64,000 nt of DNA, from assembly GCA_016721605.1 (NCBI GenBank), contig JADKHS010000034.1:1-64000 (forward strand), in the 5' to 3' direction. Within the stretch, counting starts at the first letter, position 1; each line of letters begins with the position of its first letter. This DNA is from Nitrosomonadales bacterium. Its GTDB lineage: Bacteria; Pseudomonadota; Gammaproteobacteria; Burkholderiales; Gallionellaceae. The notes beneath the pieces were generated by a model. It searched no databases, was not told the DNA's origin, and saw nothing but the letters and a program-made list of their open reading frames with translations. Below, one piece after another: positions 1-8,295 of the stretch. Both the position numbers and the translations under genes were made by a program.

Positions 1-978
1 CAGGTTGGCGGTTTTGTGCGCGGGGCCGAGCAAGCCGTAGTGCCGGATACGCTTGAAGCCACTGGGCAACATGTGTTGCATGAAACGTCCGATGAACTCG
101 CCTGCTTCCAGGCGCATCACCTTCTTGCGGTTGCCATTGGCCGAATCGCGCATCCTGAAGCGCACATGATTCCCATCCATGCCGAGGATGCGCTCGTTGG
201 AAATTGCCACCCGGTGCGTGTAGCGCCCGAGATATTCCAGCACCTGTGCCGGCCCACCCAGCGGCTGTTTGGCATACACCACCCAGTCGTGGCGGCGTAA
301 AGCGGCGGTAAGTGTGTGCCATGATGCATCGTCTCGCGCCGCGTCGTAGCGTAAGCTGCCCGCCTTGCGCACCGCATCGAGCGCGTCCATGAACTTGCCC
401 CGGTACACAGCAGACAACGCTTTCACCGGGAACAGGAAGCCGCGCTTCGCGCTCACCCACTTGCCCTCCGTAGTCAGCGCTCCGCCTGCCACTAAAGCGT
501 GGATATGGATATGCCTACCCAAATCTTGCTTCCAGGTATGTAACACCAGCGTAAAACTGGGCGTGCCGCCCAGCCAACGCGGATTGGCGGCGAATGCATT
601 CAGCATGTCAGCCACCGCACCGAACAACAGCTTGTACAGCATACGCGCATCGACTCCCGCCAGCCTGTTCAGGGCATGAGGCAAGGTGAACACCAGATGG
701 AAATACGGCACCGGCAACAGCTCCCGTCTTCGCGCCGCGAGCCACGCTTCTTTGGTGCGTGTCTGGCATTGCGGGCAGTGGCGGTTGCGGCATGAATGGT
801 AGCGGTAACGCAGTGTGCCACAGCGATCGCAGCATTCGATATGCCCACCCAGAGATTGGGTACGACAGGCGATGATAGCTCGCCACGCCTTGTCTTGGAC
901 AACAGACAGGGCGTGCGTATCGAGATAGGGCTGGCCGTGTTCGCGCAGTATGTCGGCCAAGTCCACACCGTGGGACAC
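1..978 (-). CDS. IS91-family transposase, C-terminus beyond the window edge
   Basis: One open frame runs on the minus strand from a GTG at 978 to the left edge (326 codons, no stop), so the protein is incomplete. Near residues 49-71 it has the Cys-rich zinc finger of IS91 transposases, with CDRCG followed by CRNRHCPQC. A FHLVFTLPHALN segment and an HIHIHAL motif follow, the latter fitting the HUH-type metal site of rolling-circle Y1/Y2 transposases. Later, LEYLGRYTHRVAISN is typical of the family. The expected role is single-strand nicking and rolling-circle movement of the element. The start is uncertain because no ATG lies near the N-terminus; GTG 978 or an upstream TTG could serve. The other open frames here are shadows. 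The ori and ter ends of the element could not be placed. Confidence 0.85.
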   Translation of the reverse strand, partial: MSHGVDLADILREHGQPYLDTHALSVVQDKAWRAIIACRTQSLGGHIECCDRCGTLRYRYHSCRNRHCPQCQTRTKEAWLAARRRELLPVPYFHLVFTLPHALNRLAGVDARMLYKLLFGAVADMLNAFAANPRWLGGTPSFTLVLHTWKQDLGRHIHIHALVAGGALTTEGKWVSAKRGFLFPVKALSAVYRGKFMDALDAVRKAGSLRYDAARDDASWHTLTAALRRHDWVVYAKQPLGGPAQVLEYLGRYTHRVAISNERILGMDGNHVRFRMRDSANGNRKKVMRLEAGEFIGRFMQHMLPSGFKRIRHYGLLGPAHKTANL

Positions 979-1042
979 GACGGCTAGCGTAGAATGCAAT
1001 TTATTGATTGATAAAACCGGGCAATGTAAATAGTGGGCAGAT

Positions 1043-2278
1043 ATGAATCGATTTAACAGTATTTTTTAGGATTTCCCTATTGTTGTTGCAAGCATGCGGG
1101 GCAACTCCGCCATTGGCGGCGAGGCATCAGCCTTCTGGCCTGAACACGCAGTTCAATGGTGGCCAATTGACGTTTTCTAATTACGTGGCAGATAGCCGCG
1201 CGATGATTAGAAAAGTGCGTGCTGGAAGTGATGTGGCCGAGTTGGAAAAAGTAGTCAATGGCAATGCTCCCTTTGAATTAAAACCGGCTGAGGGCTGCCC
1301 CAAAGGACGTGAAAAACCCTATCAACGCGGTATTTTGCTTACCCATGGATTGACCGATGCGCCTTATTCCATGCATGTACTGGCATCTTTTTTCAAGAAA
1401 ACTGTTTCCGTGTCATGGCAATACTGTTGCCCGGACATGGTACGCAGCCTGGTGATTTGCTTGATGTAACGTGGCAAGAGTGGGCAAAAGCGGAAGCCTA
1501 TGGAGCCGACAAGCTCGCCGCTGAGGCTGATGAAATTTATCTGGGAGGGTTATCTACCGGCGGCACGCTGAGTGTTTATCAAGCTTTGGGAGATAATCGG
1601 GTACGCGGATTGTTCCTGTTTTCTCCCGCGCTGAAAGTTACTCCAATGGCTTCTTTAGCCAATGTCCATAAAGTTTATAGTTGGTTGCTGCCATCGGCAA
1701 AGTGGGTCAATATTTTGCCCGACAAGGCTATCTATAAATATGAATCCTTCCCCAAAAATGCTGCGGCCCAGATATACGCGTTGATACAGGAAGTACAAGC
1801 TCGGCTGCACGAGCACGCGGTAAATATCCCGATATTTACCGCTGCCAGTCAGGACGATACAACCGTTTATACGTCGGCTACTTTGGATTTTATGGCCCAC
1901 GCGCACCACACGTGTAATCAATTGGTTCTTTATACGACCGATACCAAAAAAATTCCGCCAACTATTCCAAAAAGAAATCTGGAGTTGGTAAATAGCGTTT
2001 TTCCTGAACAAAAAATATTAAGCGCTGCGCACACTTCAATAATCTTGCCTATAGATGATGCGTACTATGGAATGATGGGAGCGTATGCAAATTGCACACA
2101 CTATTACCCGGATGATATTAAACAATATGATGCGTGTAATAAAAATTCGGAACAAAACTTGCAAGGCGAGTTAACTGAAGAAAATCTTAAAGCCGGTACG
2201 CTTCGCCGTTTAATGGTTAACCCGAATTTTCCAACGCTTAAAGTTTCTATGAAGAAGTTTATTGATAGTTTGCCATGA
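1043..2278 (+). CDS. alpha/beta hydrolase (carboxylesterase-like lipoprotein), frameshifted
   Basis: The reading shifts frame near 1393 but is one protein. The first part holds the oxyanion strand GILLTHGLTDAPYSM and the second resumes with AILLPGHGTQPGDLL. The nucleophile elbow is LGGLSTGGTLS (G-x-S-x-G), the probable acid lies in TAASQDDTTVY and the probable His in SAAHTSIILP. The N-terminus reads ISLLLLQACGATPP, a lipoprotein signal with Cys lipobox. It connects to ATG 1043 only if one T is removed from the T6 run at 1062-1067; otherwise a TTG start near 1080 is needed. The second shift is repaired by adding one T to the T6 run at 1388-1393. The substrate is unknown. Either a recent pseudogene or homopolymer sequencing errors. 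Confidence 0.7.
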
Positions 2279-2365
2279 CCATTGCATATGGCGAGCAGCG
2301 TTTGGTTTGTGGATGTCGCAGTGCCGCTACCCAGCTGGGTAGCGGGTTTGGGTAAAATTTAGTTT

Positions 2366-3322
2366 ATGGTTTCTGAATTTGAGTTGATCCGTCGTTTTTT
2401 TACCCGCGTTACGCCCGGCGCGGTCTTGGGCGTGGGCGACGATGCCGCGCTCGTACACATCAGGCATGGCATGGAGCTGGCAGTGTCAACCGATATGTTG
2501 GTGGGTGGGACGCATTTTTTCCCGGATGCTGATCCTTTTTTTCTTGGACACAAGGCGCTGGCAGTAAATCTTTCCGATATGGCGGCGATGGCGGCGCAGT
2601 CGTGTTGGGTGACTTTGGCGTTGTCATTGCCCGAGGTTGATGAGATGTGGCTGGAAAAATTCAGCGCAGGTTTGTTTGCGTTGGCGGATGAACATCAAGT
2701 AGCGCTGATTGGTGGGGATACTACCCGTGGGCCGCTTAATTTGTGCGTCACGATCATGGGTGAAGTGCCGCATGGTGCGGCGTTGCGGCGTTCGGGGGCA
2801 CAGGTTGGTGACGATGTTTGGGTGTCCGGCGTATTGGGTGATGCCGCGTTGGCATTGGCCCATATACAGGGGCATATACAATTGGCGGCGAAGGATTTTG
2901 CGGCTTGTGCTTCGGCGCTGCACCAACCCATGCCGCGTGTGGCACTTGGGTTGGCACTTCGCGGTGTGGCGCACAGTGCAATTGATATTTCAGATGGATT
3001 GCTGGCAGATCTCGGCCATATATTGGCGTGCTCTAACGTTGGGGCCGAAATTGCATTTGCCGCTCTGCCAATTTCCTGCACATTACGGCCTTATTTAGGG
3101 CAGCCACTAGTCAAGCACTGCGTGCTGGCCGGGGGTGATGATTATGAGCTGTGCTTTACTGTACCTGTTGCGTATCGCCCTGAAGTGGAGAAAATTGCCA
3201 GTAATCTTGGTTTATTGATGACACGTATCGGCACCATCACGGCGGAAAAGAAGTGCATAGTGAGGGCTGCGGATGGCAGCGTTATCAACATTGAAGAATC
3301 AGGCTATGACCACTTCCGCTGA
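2366..3322 (+). CDS. thiL: thiamine-monophosphate kinase
   Basis: A 318-residue protein of the usual ThiL length. It phosphorylates thiamine monophosphate to thiamine diphosphate with ATP in the cytoplasm, the last step of cofactor synthesis. Family motifs appear in order: GVGDDAALV near the N-terminus, STDMLVGGTHFF, the ATP/Mg loop GGDTTRGP, then AIDISDGLLADLGH and GGDDYELCFTVP in the C-terminal half. The start ATG at 2366 gives the standard N-terminus (MVSEFELIRRFF). Its 3' end overlaps the next gene (pgpA, ATG 3306) by 17 bases, so the two are probably co-translated. thiL-pgpA adjacency is common in proteobacteria. Confidence 0.95.
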   Translation: MVSEFELIRRFFTRVTPGAVLGVGDDAALVHIRHGMELAVSTDMLVGGTHFFPDADPFFLGHKALAVNLSDMAAMAAQSCWVTLALSLPEVDEMWLEKFSAGLFALADEHQVALIGGDTTRGPLNLCVTIMGEVPHGAALRRSGAQVGDDVWVSGVLGDAALALAHIQGHIQLAAKDFAACASALHQPMPRVALGLALRGVAHSAIDISDGLLADLGHILACSNVGAEIAFAALPISCTLRPYLGQPLVKHCVLAGGDDYELCFTVPVAYRPEVEKIASNLGLLMTRIGTITAEKKCIVRAADGSVINIEESGYDHFR

Positions 3323-4454
3323 TTTTCGGGTACAACCTTCGTGGCGTTTTGTATTTAGCCATCCTGCACATTTTCTTTCTTTTGGTTTTGGCAGTGGCCT
3401 GTTTCCCGGCTCACCCGGCACGGCGGGCACATTGGTTGCTTTCCCGATTTATTGGGTTCTTGCGGAACGTCTAACTGATGCCCTGTTTATCGTGGCGTTG
3501 GTCTGGGCCTTCGCCGTAGGCGTGTGGGCGTGTGAAAAGACCGGCAAAACGCTGGGTGTAGCGGACCACGGAGGGATGGTGTGGGATGAGATTGTCGCTT
3601 TCCTGCTGGTGCTTTTTTTTACGCCCGAAGGTTTTTTTTGGCAATTGCTGGCGTTTTTGCTGTTTCGATTTTTTGACATCGTCAAGCCACCGCCTATCCG
3701 CCATTTTGACCGGACATGGCATGGTGGTCTTGGCGTTATGTTCGACGATATCCTCGCGGCGGGCTACACCCTATTGGTCTTGGCGCTGGTAAAAAAGTAC
3801 GCTGCTGTGAAGAGCGTCCTTAAAAGTGGATTGGTAGCTGCTCTATTTCTACTCGGCACACTCAATGCCGCTCACGCTGAAGAATTTTCAGCCAAGGTTA
3901 TCGCCGTGATGGATGGTGATACGGTTCTTATATTACGCGGCAATAAGCAAATCAAGGTGCGGTTGGCCGGAATAGATGCGCCAGAAAAGGCGCAGGCGTT
4001 CGGTGAACATTCCACGCAATCGTTGGCCGAGCTGGTGCTCAATAAATACGTAAACGTGGATAGCCAAGCCGTGGACGATTATGGCAGGTTGGTGGCATCA
4101 ATTACAGTGGGCGAATTGAACGTTAACCATGAACAGGTACAGCGCGGAATGGCGTGGGGGTCTTCTCGTTCCAAGGGTAAAGCACTGCTCGCAGTACACA
4201 ATGATGCCAAAAAAGCTAAGCGCGGATTATGGGCACAGACCGATCAGATGCCGCCAAAAGAATGGCGCAAGGCACATGCAGCGCCTCGGCAACAATATGC
4301 TGCGCAGAACAGTATTTGCGGCAGTAAGCGACATTGTTCACAAATAAACTCTTGCGAAGAAGCGAATTTTTATCTATCGCATTGTAATGCCAGGTCTTTG
4401 GACAAAAATCGCGATGGCGTGCCGTGCGAAAATTTGTGCGGTGCTACAAAGTAA
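3306..4454 (+). CDS. pgpA: phosphatidylglycerophosphatase A joined to a secreted thermonuclease (likely two genes)
   Basis: As read, one frame encodes two proteins. Residues 1 to about 165 are PgpA, which dephosphorylates phosphatidylglycerophosphate at the inner membrane; it shows FGSGLFPGSPGTAGTL, GMVWDEIVAF and several hydrophobic helices. From GTG 3807 the sequence reads as a new protein: signal peptide SGLVAALFLLGTLNAAHA, a staphylococcal-nuclease domain (VIAVMDGDTVLI, KVRLAGIDAPE, DYGRLVASI) and a C-terminal excalibur-type Ca site (DKNRDGVPCENLC). Removing one A from the A6 run at 3791-3796 would end PgpA at a TGA (3808-3810) overlapping GTG 3807, a typical coupled stop/start. The fusion is therefore probably an indel artefact. 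ATG 3306 is preferred over 3273 for pgpA. Confidence 0.85.
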   Translation: MTTSADFRVQPSWRFVFSHPAHFLSFGFGSGLFPGSPGTAGTLVAFPIYWVLAERLTDALFIVALVWAFAVGVWACEKTGKTLGVADHGGMVWDEIVAFLLVLFFTPEGFFWQLLAFLLFRFFDIVKPPPIRHFDRTWHGGLGVMFDDILAAGYTLLVLALVKKYAAVKSVLKSGLVAALFLLGTLNAAHAEEFSAKVIAVMDGDTVLILRGNKQIKVRLAGIDAPEKAQAFGEHSTQSLAELVLNKYVNVDSQAVDDYGRLVASITVGELNVNHEQVQRGMAWGSSRSKGKALLAVHNDAKKAKRGLWAQTDQMPPKEWRKAHAAPRQQYAAQNSICGSKRHCSQINSCEEANFYLSHCNARSLDKNRDGVPCENLCGATK

Positions 4455-5172
4455 TCGTTTCCCAACTGCACCCTACTACATCGCAGCGCAAGGCATTCCC
4501 GGTACTGTGCCAATCTCCTAGTACCCAGCGCTCGCAACTATGGCCATCCACCATATGCAAGTGGCGCTTTAGCCGATGGGTATGCCCGTGGATCATGCGT
4601 GGATAGTGGTATTTGCGCAGCAAGTCCGCAACTGCATCCAGATTGACGTCCATAATATCGTGGCTTTTATGTTTTTTGTTATTCTCGCTACGTGCACGCA
4701 ATTGCGCAATGAGGGCCTTGCGTTGTATCAGCGGCTGATCAAGGAATTGTTGTTGCCAGGCGGGGTCATGTACTTGTTTACGGAAATTTTGATAATCAAT
4801 ATCGTCAGTGCATAGTATATCGCCATGGGTAAGTAATGTTGGCGTGCCATATAAGTTAAGCAGGGTAGGGTCAGTTAATAGCGTGGCGCCACTGGCTTGT
4901 GCCAGTTTCTGGCCCATTATCAGATCACGGTTGCCATGCATAATGTGGATGCCCGTGCCGCTAACGGAAAGTGTGTGTAAGGCATCGGTGATTTGATGAT
5001 TAAATGGGTCGTCGATATCATCATCGCCAGCCCAGTATTCGAATAAATCGCCGAGGATATAAAGCGCTTCGGCTTTAGGCGCAATCTGTTGGATGAAATG
5101 CAGAAATACCTGCATGCTTTGCGGTTGTTCAGCGCAAAGATGCAGGTCAGAAATAAATAAACTATGGGCCAC
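4444..5172 (-). CDS. lpxH: UDP-2,3-diacylglucosamine diphosphatase
   Basis: A 242-residue calcineurin-like phosphoesterase matching LpxH in length and motifs. It hydrolyses UDP-2,3-diacylglucosamine to lipid X and UMP at the inner face of the inner membrane, in the lipid A pathway. The dimetal-site signatures appear in order: FISDLHLC, GDLFEYWAGDDD, MHGNRDLIMG, LTHGDILCTDD and the C-terminal HGHTHR. The start ATG lies at 5172. It sits downstream of the two cyclophilin genes on the same strand, a frequent neighbourhood in betaproteobacteria. Its stop region converges with the thermonuclease stop on the other strand (4444-4454 overlap). Confidence 0.95.
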   Translation of the reverse strand: MAHSLFISDLHLCAEQPQSMQVFLHFIQQIAPKAEALYILGDLFEYWAGDDDIDDPFNHQITDALHTLSVSGTGIHIMHGNRDLIMGQKLAQASGATLLTDPTLLNLYGTPTLLTHGDILCTDDIDYQNFRKQVHDPAWQQQFLDQPLIQRKALIAQLRARSENNKKHKSHDIMDVNLDAVADLLRKYHYPRMIHGHTHRLKRHLHMVDGHSCERWVLGDWHSTGNALRCDVVGCSWETITL

Positions 5173-5230
5173 GGAATAGGTGGGGCGCTGAAGAACTTAA
5201 AAAAGTTTGTTATACAGATGGTTGGTCTGT

Positions 5231-5272
5231 ATTTCGTCGCGTTTTGATTATTCCAATGAAACGCGACGAAAT
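5231..5272. repeat. perfect 14-bp inverted repeat between lpxH and a cyclophilin gene
   Basis: The arms ATTTCGTCGCGTTT (5231-5244) and AAACGCGACGAAAT (5259-5272) are exact complements around a 14-base spacer. A T-rich tract follows on the plus strand, as in an intrinsic terminator, but no plus-strand gene ends just upstream. On the minus strand it lies between the cyclophilin stop and the lpxH start. It could be an attenuating hairpin, a bidirectional terminator or an operator. Confidence 0.6.
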
Positions 5273-5328
5273 TTGTTTTTTGCCATCTCAAGTTCAGCAA
5301 GCTTGCGTGGTCACTACTGTTCCTTGAG

Positions 5329-5934
5329 TTATTGCACTACTTCCGCTTTAGTGAGGATTACGTCCTCTAGCGGTACGTCCTGGTGCCCAGATTTATTGCC
5401 CGTCTTGGTTTTGCGGATAGCATCCAGCACTTCTGTGCCTGACACCACTTTTCCGAATACGCAATAACCATAGCCTTGGCTACTGGATGCAGTGTAGTCG
5501 AGGAACATGTTGTCCTTTAAGTTAATAAAAAACTGCGCTGTGGCAGAGTGCGGATCGGAGGTGCGGGCCATGGCGATTGTATATTTATCATTCGTTAAGC
5601 CATTAGCTGCCTCGTTTCGAATTGTCGCCTTGGTGGGTTTTTCTTTCATGCCGGGCTCGAAGCCGCCGCCTTGGATCATGAAGCCATCGATTACGCGATG
5701 GAACAACGTATTGTCGTAAAATCCGCTGTTCACGTAGTCGAGGAAATTCTTGACGGTGACAGGCGCTTTTTCAGCATCCAGTTCAATAGTTATATTGCCG
5801 AGGTTGGTATGCAGTTTGACCATGTTAATTTTTCCTTTTTGTGCTGGATGGTGTTGAGAAATGGGAGCCGCTTGTGCTGTGCACAATAGCAGGCAACTAA
5901 GCAACAGGGTAACGAATATTTGTTGAAGTTTCAT
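5329..5934 (-). CDS. cyclophilin-type peptidyl-prolyl isomerase with signal peptide and internal start
   Basis: Cyclophilin fold: FHRVIDGFMIQGGGF (catalytic Arg/Phe region), NEAANGLTND, SATAQFFINL and YCVFGKVVSG. It catalyses cis-trans isomerisation of prolyl bonds. The longer form from ATG 5934 has a signal peptide (FVTLLLSCLLLCTAQA), giving a periplasmic PpiA-like protein; AGGAA lies upstream. The frame also contains ATG 5823, which begins MVKLHTNLG like cytoplasmic PpiB and has its own AAGGA nine bases upstream. The gene may therefore make an exported and a cytoplasmic form, or be a ppiA signal sequence joined to a ppiB gene. It ends ILTKAEVVQ at 5329. The paralogue lies immediately upstream. 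Confidence 0.9.
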   Translation of the reverse strand: MKLQQIFVTLLLSCLLLCTAQAAPISQHHPAQKGKINMVKLHTNLGNITIELDAEKAPVTVKNFLDYVNSGFYDNTLFHRVIDGFMIQGGGFEPGMKEKPTKATIRNEAANGLTNDKYTIAMARTSDPHSATAQFFINLKDNMFLDYTASSSQGYGYCVFGKVVSGTEVLDAIRKTKTGNKSGHQDVPLEDVILTKAEVVQ

Positions 5935-6054
5935 TATATGATTTCCTCGTAAATGATATGAAGACAATTACCGCTCTTAACTAATGGGCACCCTAATGTT
6001 CACGCGACTTATTCTCGGTTTGTACAACCGACAAGTTCCCAAGCGCTATTTTTA

Positions 6055-6584
6055 TCACTGCACTTCTTCAGCTTTTTTTGAGGACGACATCCTCCAATGG
6101 GACGTTTTCGAGTCCGTAGCGATTGCCGACTGCAACCTTTGCTGATAACATCCACAACTTCTGTGCCTGCCACTACCTTGCCAAACACACAGTAACCATA
6201 GCCTTGCTTATCGGGTGCAGTGTAATTCAGGGAATTATTATCTTTCAGGTTAATGAAAAATTGGGATGTAGCGGAGTGGGGGACGGATGAACGCGCCATG
6301 GCAATAGTGTATTTGTCATTCTTCAGGCCATTCGCAGCCTCATTTTTTATGGGCGGATTGGTAGATTTTAGTGACATCTTGGTAAGGCTGCTCATCGAGA
6401 CTGTTCCCAGTGAGTAGTTATAGCCACCTCCCTGAATTACAAATCCATCGATCACGCGATGGAATAAGGTCTTGTAGTAAAAACCACTGTTAACATATTC
6501 GAGGAAATTTTTAACAGTGGCAGGTGCCTTCTCGGCATCCAGTTCGAGTGTGATTATTACATAATTAGTATGCAGTTTAACCAT
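6055..6584 (-). CDS. second cyclophilin-type peptidyl-prolyl isomerase, 3' end frameshifted
   Basis: A tandem paralogue of the gene at 5329-5934, without a signal peptide, so cytoplasmic. It starts MVKLHTN at 6584 with AAGGAG upstream. Core motifs are present: FHRVIDGFVIQGGGY, NEAANGLKND, SATSQFFINL, YCVFGKVVAG. It differs by an insertion of about 13 residues after QGGGY (around SLGTVSMSSLTKM), in the surface loop where the paralogue has GMKEKPT. After VVDVISK the frame slips twice; the correct C-terminus VAVGNRYGLENVPLEDVV followed by KKAEEVQ is readable and ends with TGA at 6055-6057. As read without repair, the frame runs on to 6009 with unrelated residues. Confidence 0.85.
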
Positions 6585-6840
6585 GCTAAATTCTCCTTAT
6601 ATTGTTGAAGGTTGGGAAAAGTGCCAGTTGGTGCGGCGCACCATCGCATACAACTGAGCGGCAGGGAAAGTGATGTGTCCGGGGTTTCATATGCTATCTC
6701 TTAAATATGCGTGTGATATATACGCGGCATAGCATTGCATTTTCCGGTATGTATTGAAGATATGAAATCAATATGGATGTCAGTGCAAATAGGGTCAGAG
6801 ACTGGGGGGCATCGGCAGTTAGGCTGAGGTGCATATTAAA

Positions 6841-7847
6841 TTATTTTACGGCACGCTCTTCTTGGATTAGCCATCTGTCGTTGGATTTTACCAGAAGCAT
6901 GATTTTGTCGAAGGACGTGTTTAAGTAGTCGGAGCGATAGGATTGGTGAAAGGTAACGGTGGCATGGTTTTCATCCAGGAAGCTGATCTTTTCATTGCTG
7001 ATATTAATTTCGATATATTTAGGTGCGCTGACCCGCGCCTTGCTTGCGCTTTCCCACTGGTCGCGTTTTTCGCCGTTCGGGGTTTTAAAATCGACCGCAT
7101 AAAAATCTAAGTATTTGTTGATATTTTGGGACGACCATACTTCAACCCATTCATGCAATGTCTTCAACACTTCAGCGTCATTATGGGCAGCCAGCTTTTT
7201 AATCATTGCGGGCTTTGTGAGTGAAGCGGATTCGGGCACGGTAGTGACTACTTTGGGCGATGCAGGTATTGTCCCAGGAGCGGCGGCTTGCGGCTTGGCT
7301 GCACTAACAGTGGCGGCGTTCGGTTTATTCTTGGGGAAAAGGTCATTAATCAGGGCAAGTTTGCTCTGTGTGGCGGAATTTTTCCGGTCTAGTTGTAGCG
7401 CGCGTTCATAAGCTTGACTTGCCATTTTGCGTAGATGTCGCCTAAATTTTCCTGTGCAGTGGCATAGTTTGGATGGTTGTGGATCGCCCTTTCCAATGCG
7501 GTTTTGGCTTTGTCATATTGGCCTAGACCCGCATATAACACGGCAAGGTTGTTATATGGTTCCGGTAGTTCCGGATAATCCTCAGTCAACGCTTGGAATA
7601 TGCTGATCGCGTCATTGGTTTTAGACTGAGTAGTGAGGATTAGCCCTTTCAGAAAACGTGCCTGTGCGTCCTTGGGCTTGTTGACAAGATAAGCGTCAAC
7701 CCGTTTTAGTGCTTGCGCATGCTGATTCTGCTTGAACAGCTTGTTGATATCCTGGATTTCATCCGCGCTTGTGATGAAGCTGAAGCTTAATAACAGTGCG
7801 CCTCCACATAATGTTACGTAGCGGCCAAAACGGTTGAATTTATCCAT
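6841..7847 (-). CDS. exported TPR protein with Cds6-like (NTF2-fold) C-terminal domain, frameshifted
   Basis: Two frames join near 7428 (ENLGDIYAK followed by MASQAYERALQLD), restored by a one-base change in an AAAA run. The N-terminus has a signal peptide (LCGGALLLSFSFITSA). Tetratricopeptide repeats follow (ALKRVDAYLVNKPKDAQARF, YNNLAVLYAGLGQYDKAKTA), then an Ala/Pro linker. The C-terminal 110 residues match the Cds6/NTF2-like domain found with L,D-transpeptidases (TLHEWVEVWSSQNINKYLDF, ATVTFHQSYRSDYLN, RWLIQEERAVK). No YkuD catalytic domain is present. A periplasmic scaffold or cell-wall-related role is plausible but unproven. Confidence 0.75.
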
Positions 7848-7876
7848 TATGTGGTACGTTTCCGAAATGATTTTAT

Positions 7877-8016
7877 GGGTACCTCTAAAAATTTAGAGTT
7901 TTAAACAAGACTAGGCGCGAATAAAAAATGTTGGCGCAGCATATAACTATATGTGAGAAAACATTTTTTGTGGGCAACAAAGTATTGTGACGAAATCTGA
8001 ATTTTTAGATGTGCCC
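7877..8016. mobile_element. MITE-like element, copy 1 (140 bp)
   Basis: A non-coding element bounded by imperfect 20-bp terminal inverted repeats: GGGTACCTCTAAAAATTTAG at the left, and at the right the complement of GGGCACATCTAAAAATTCAG. TTAT lies directly outside both ends, consistent with a 4-bp target duplication. The interior (TTTTAAACAAGACTAGGC and so on) is clearly homologous to the second copy at 61136-61274. An internal hairpin with arms AAAAAATGTT and AAACATTTTTT encloses a smaller CATATA/ATATG stem. No transposase is encoded, so it would need one in trans. It lies in the glnS upstream region. Confidence 0.8.
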
Positions 8017-8295
8017 TTATGATTGATAGGAAAAATTTTGTTCACTTGGGCGCATACATAATTACGCCACGTTTTACCAAAATTTCCCTATTAACCAATT
8101 TTGCGTGATTATCACGCGAAATTTATGAAGCATTCTGAATAAATGGCTTACCCAAGGGAACCGGATTCTATCAAACCTGCCCATTTTTTTCACAGCTTAT
8201 CGTATCGGCTGACAAGGTGATCCGTGCTTCATCTGTTTGAGTAAGGAGATTTTCGGGTAAAATTGTTGCTCTTGCCTTGAAAGAATCATCGAATA

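Noticed and set aside
117..968. Three short minus- and plus-strand frames over the IS91 region
   Set aside because: They are shadows of the continuous minus-strand IS91 transposase frame, which carries the zinc finger and HUH-like motif.
1062..1393. Phase variation by T6 tracts in the esterase gene
   Set aside because: Six-base tracts are short for phase variation, and similar slips affect housekeeping genes throughout, so sequence error is simpler.
8103..8117. CRP/FNR-type site GCGTGATTATCACGC upstream of glnS
   Set aside because: The spacing between GTGA and TCAC is three bases instead of the required six; only a small palindrome remains.
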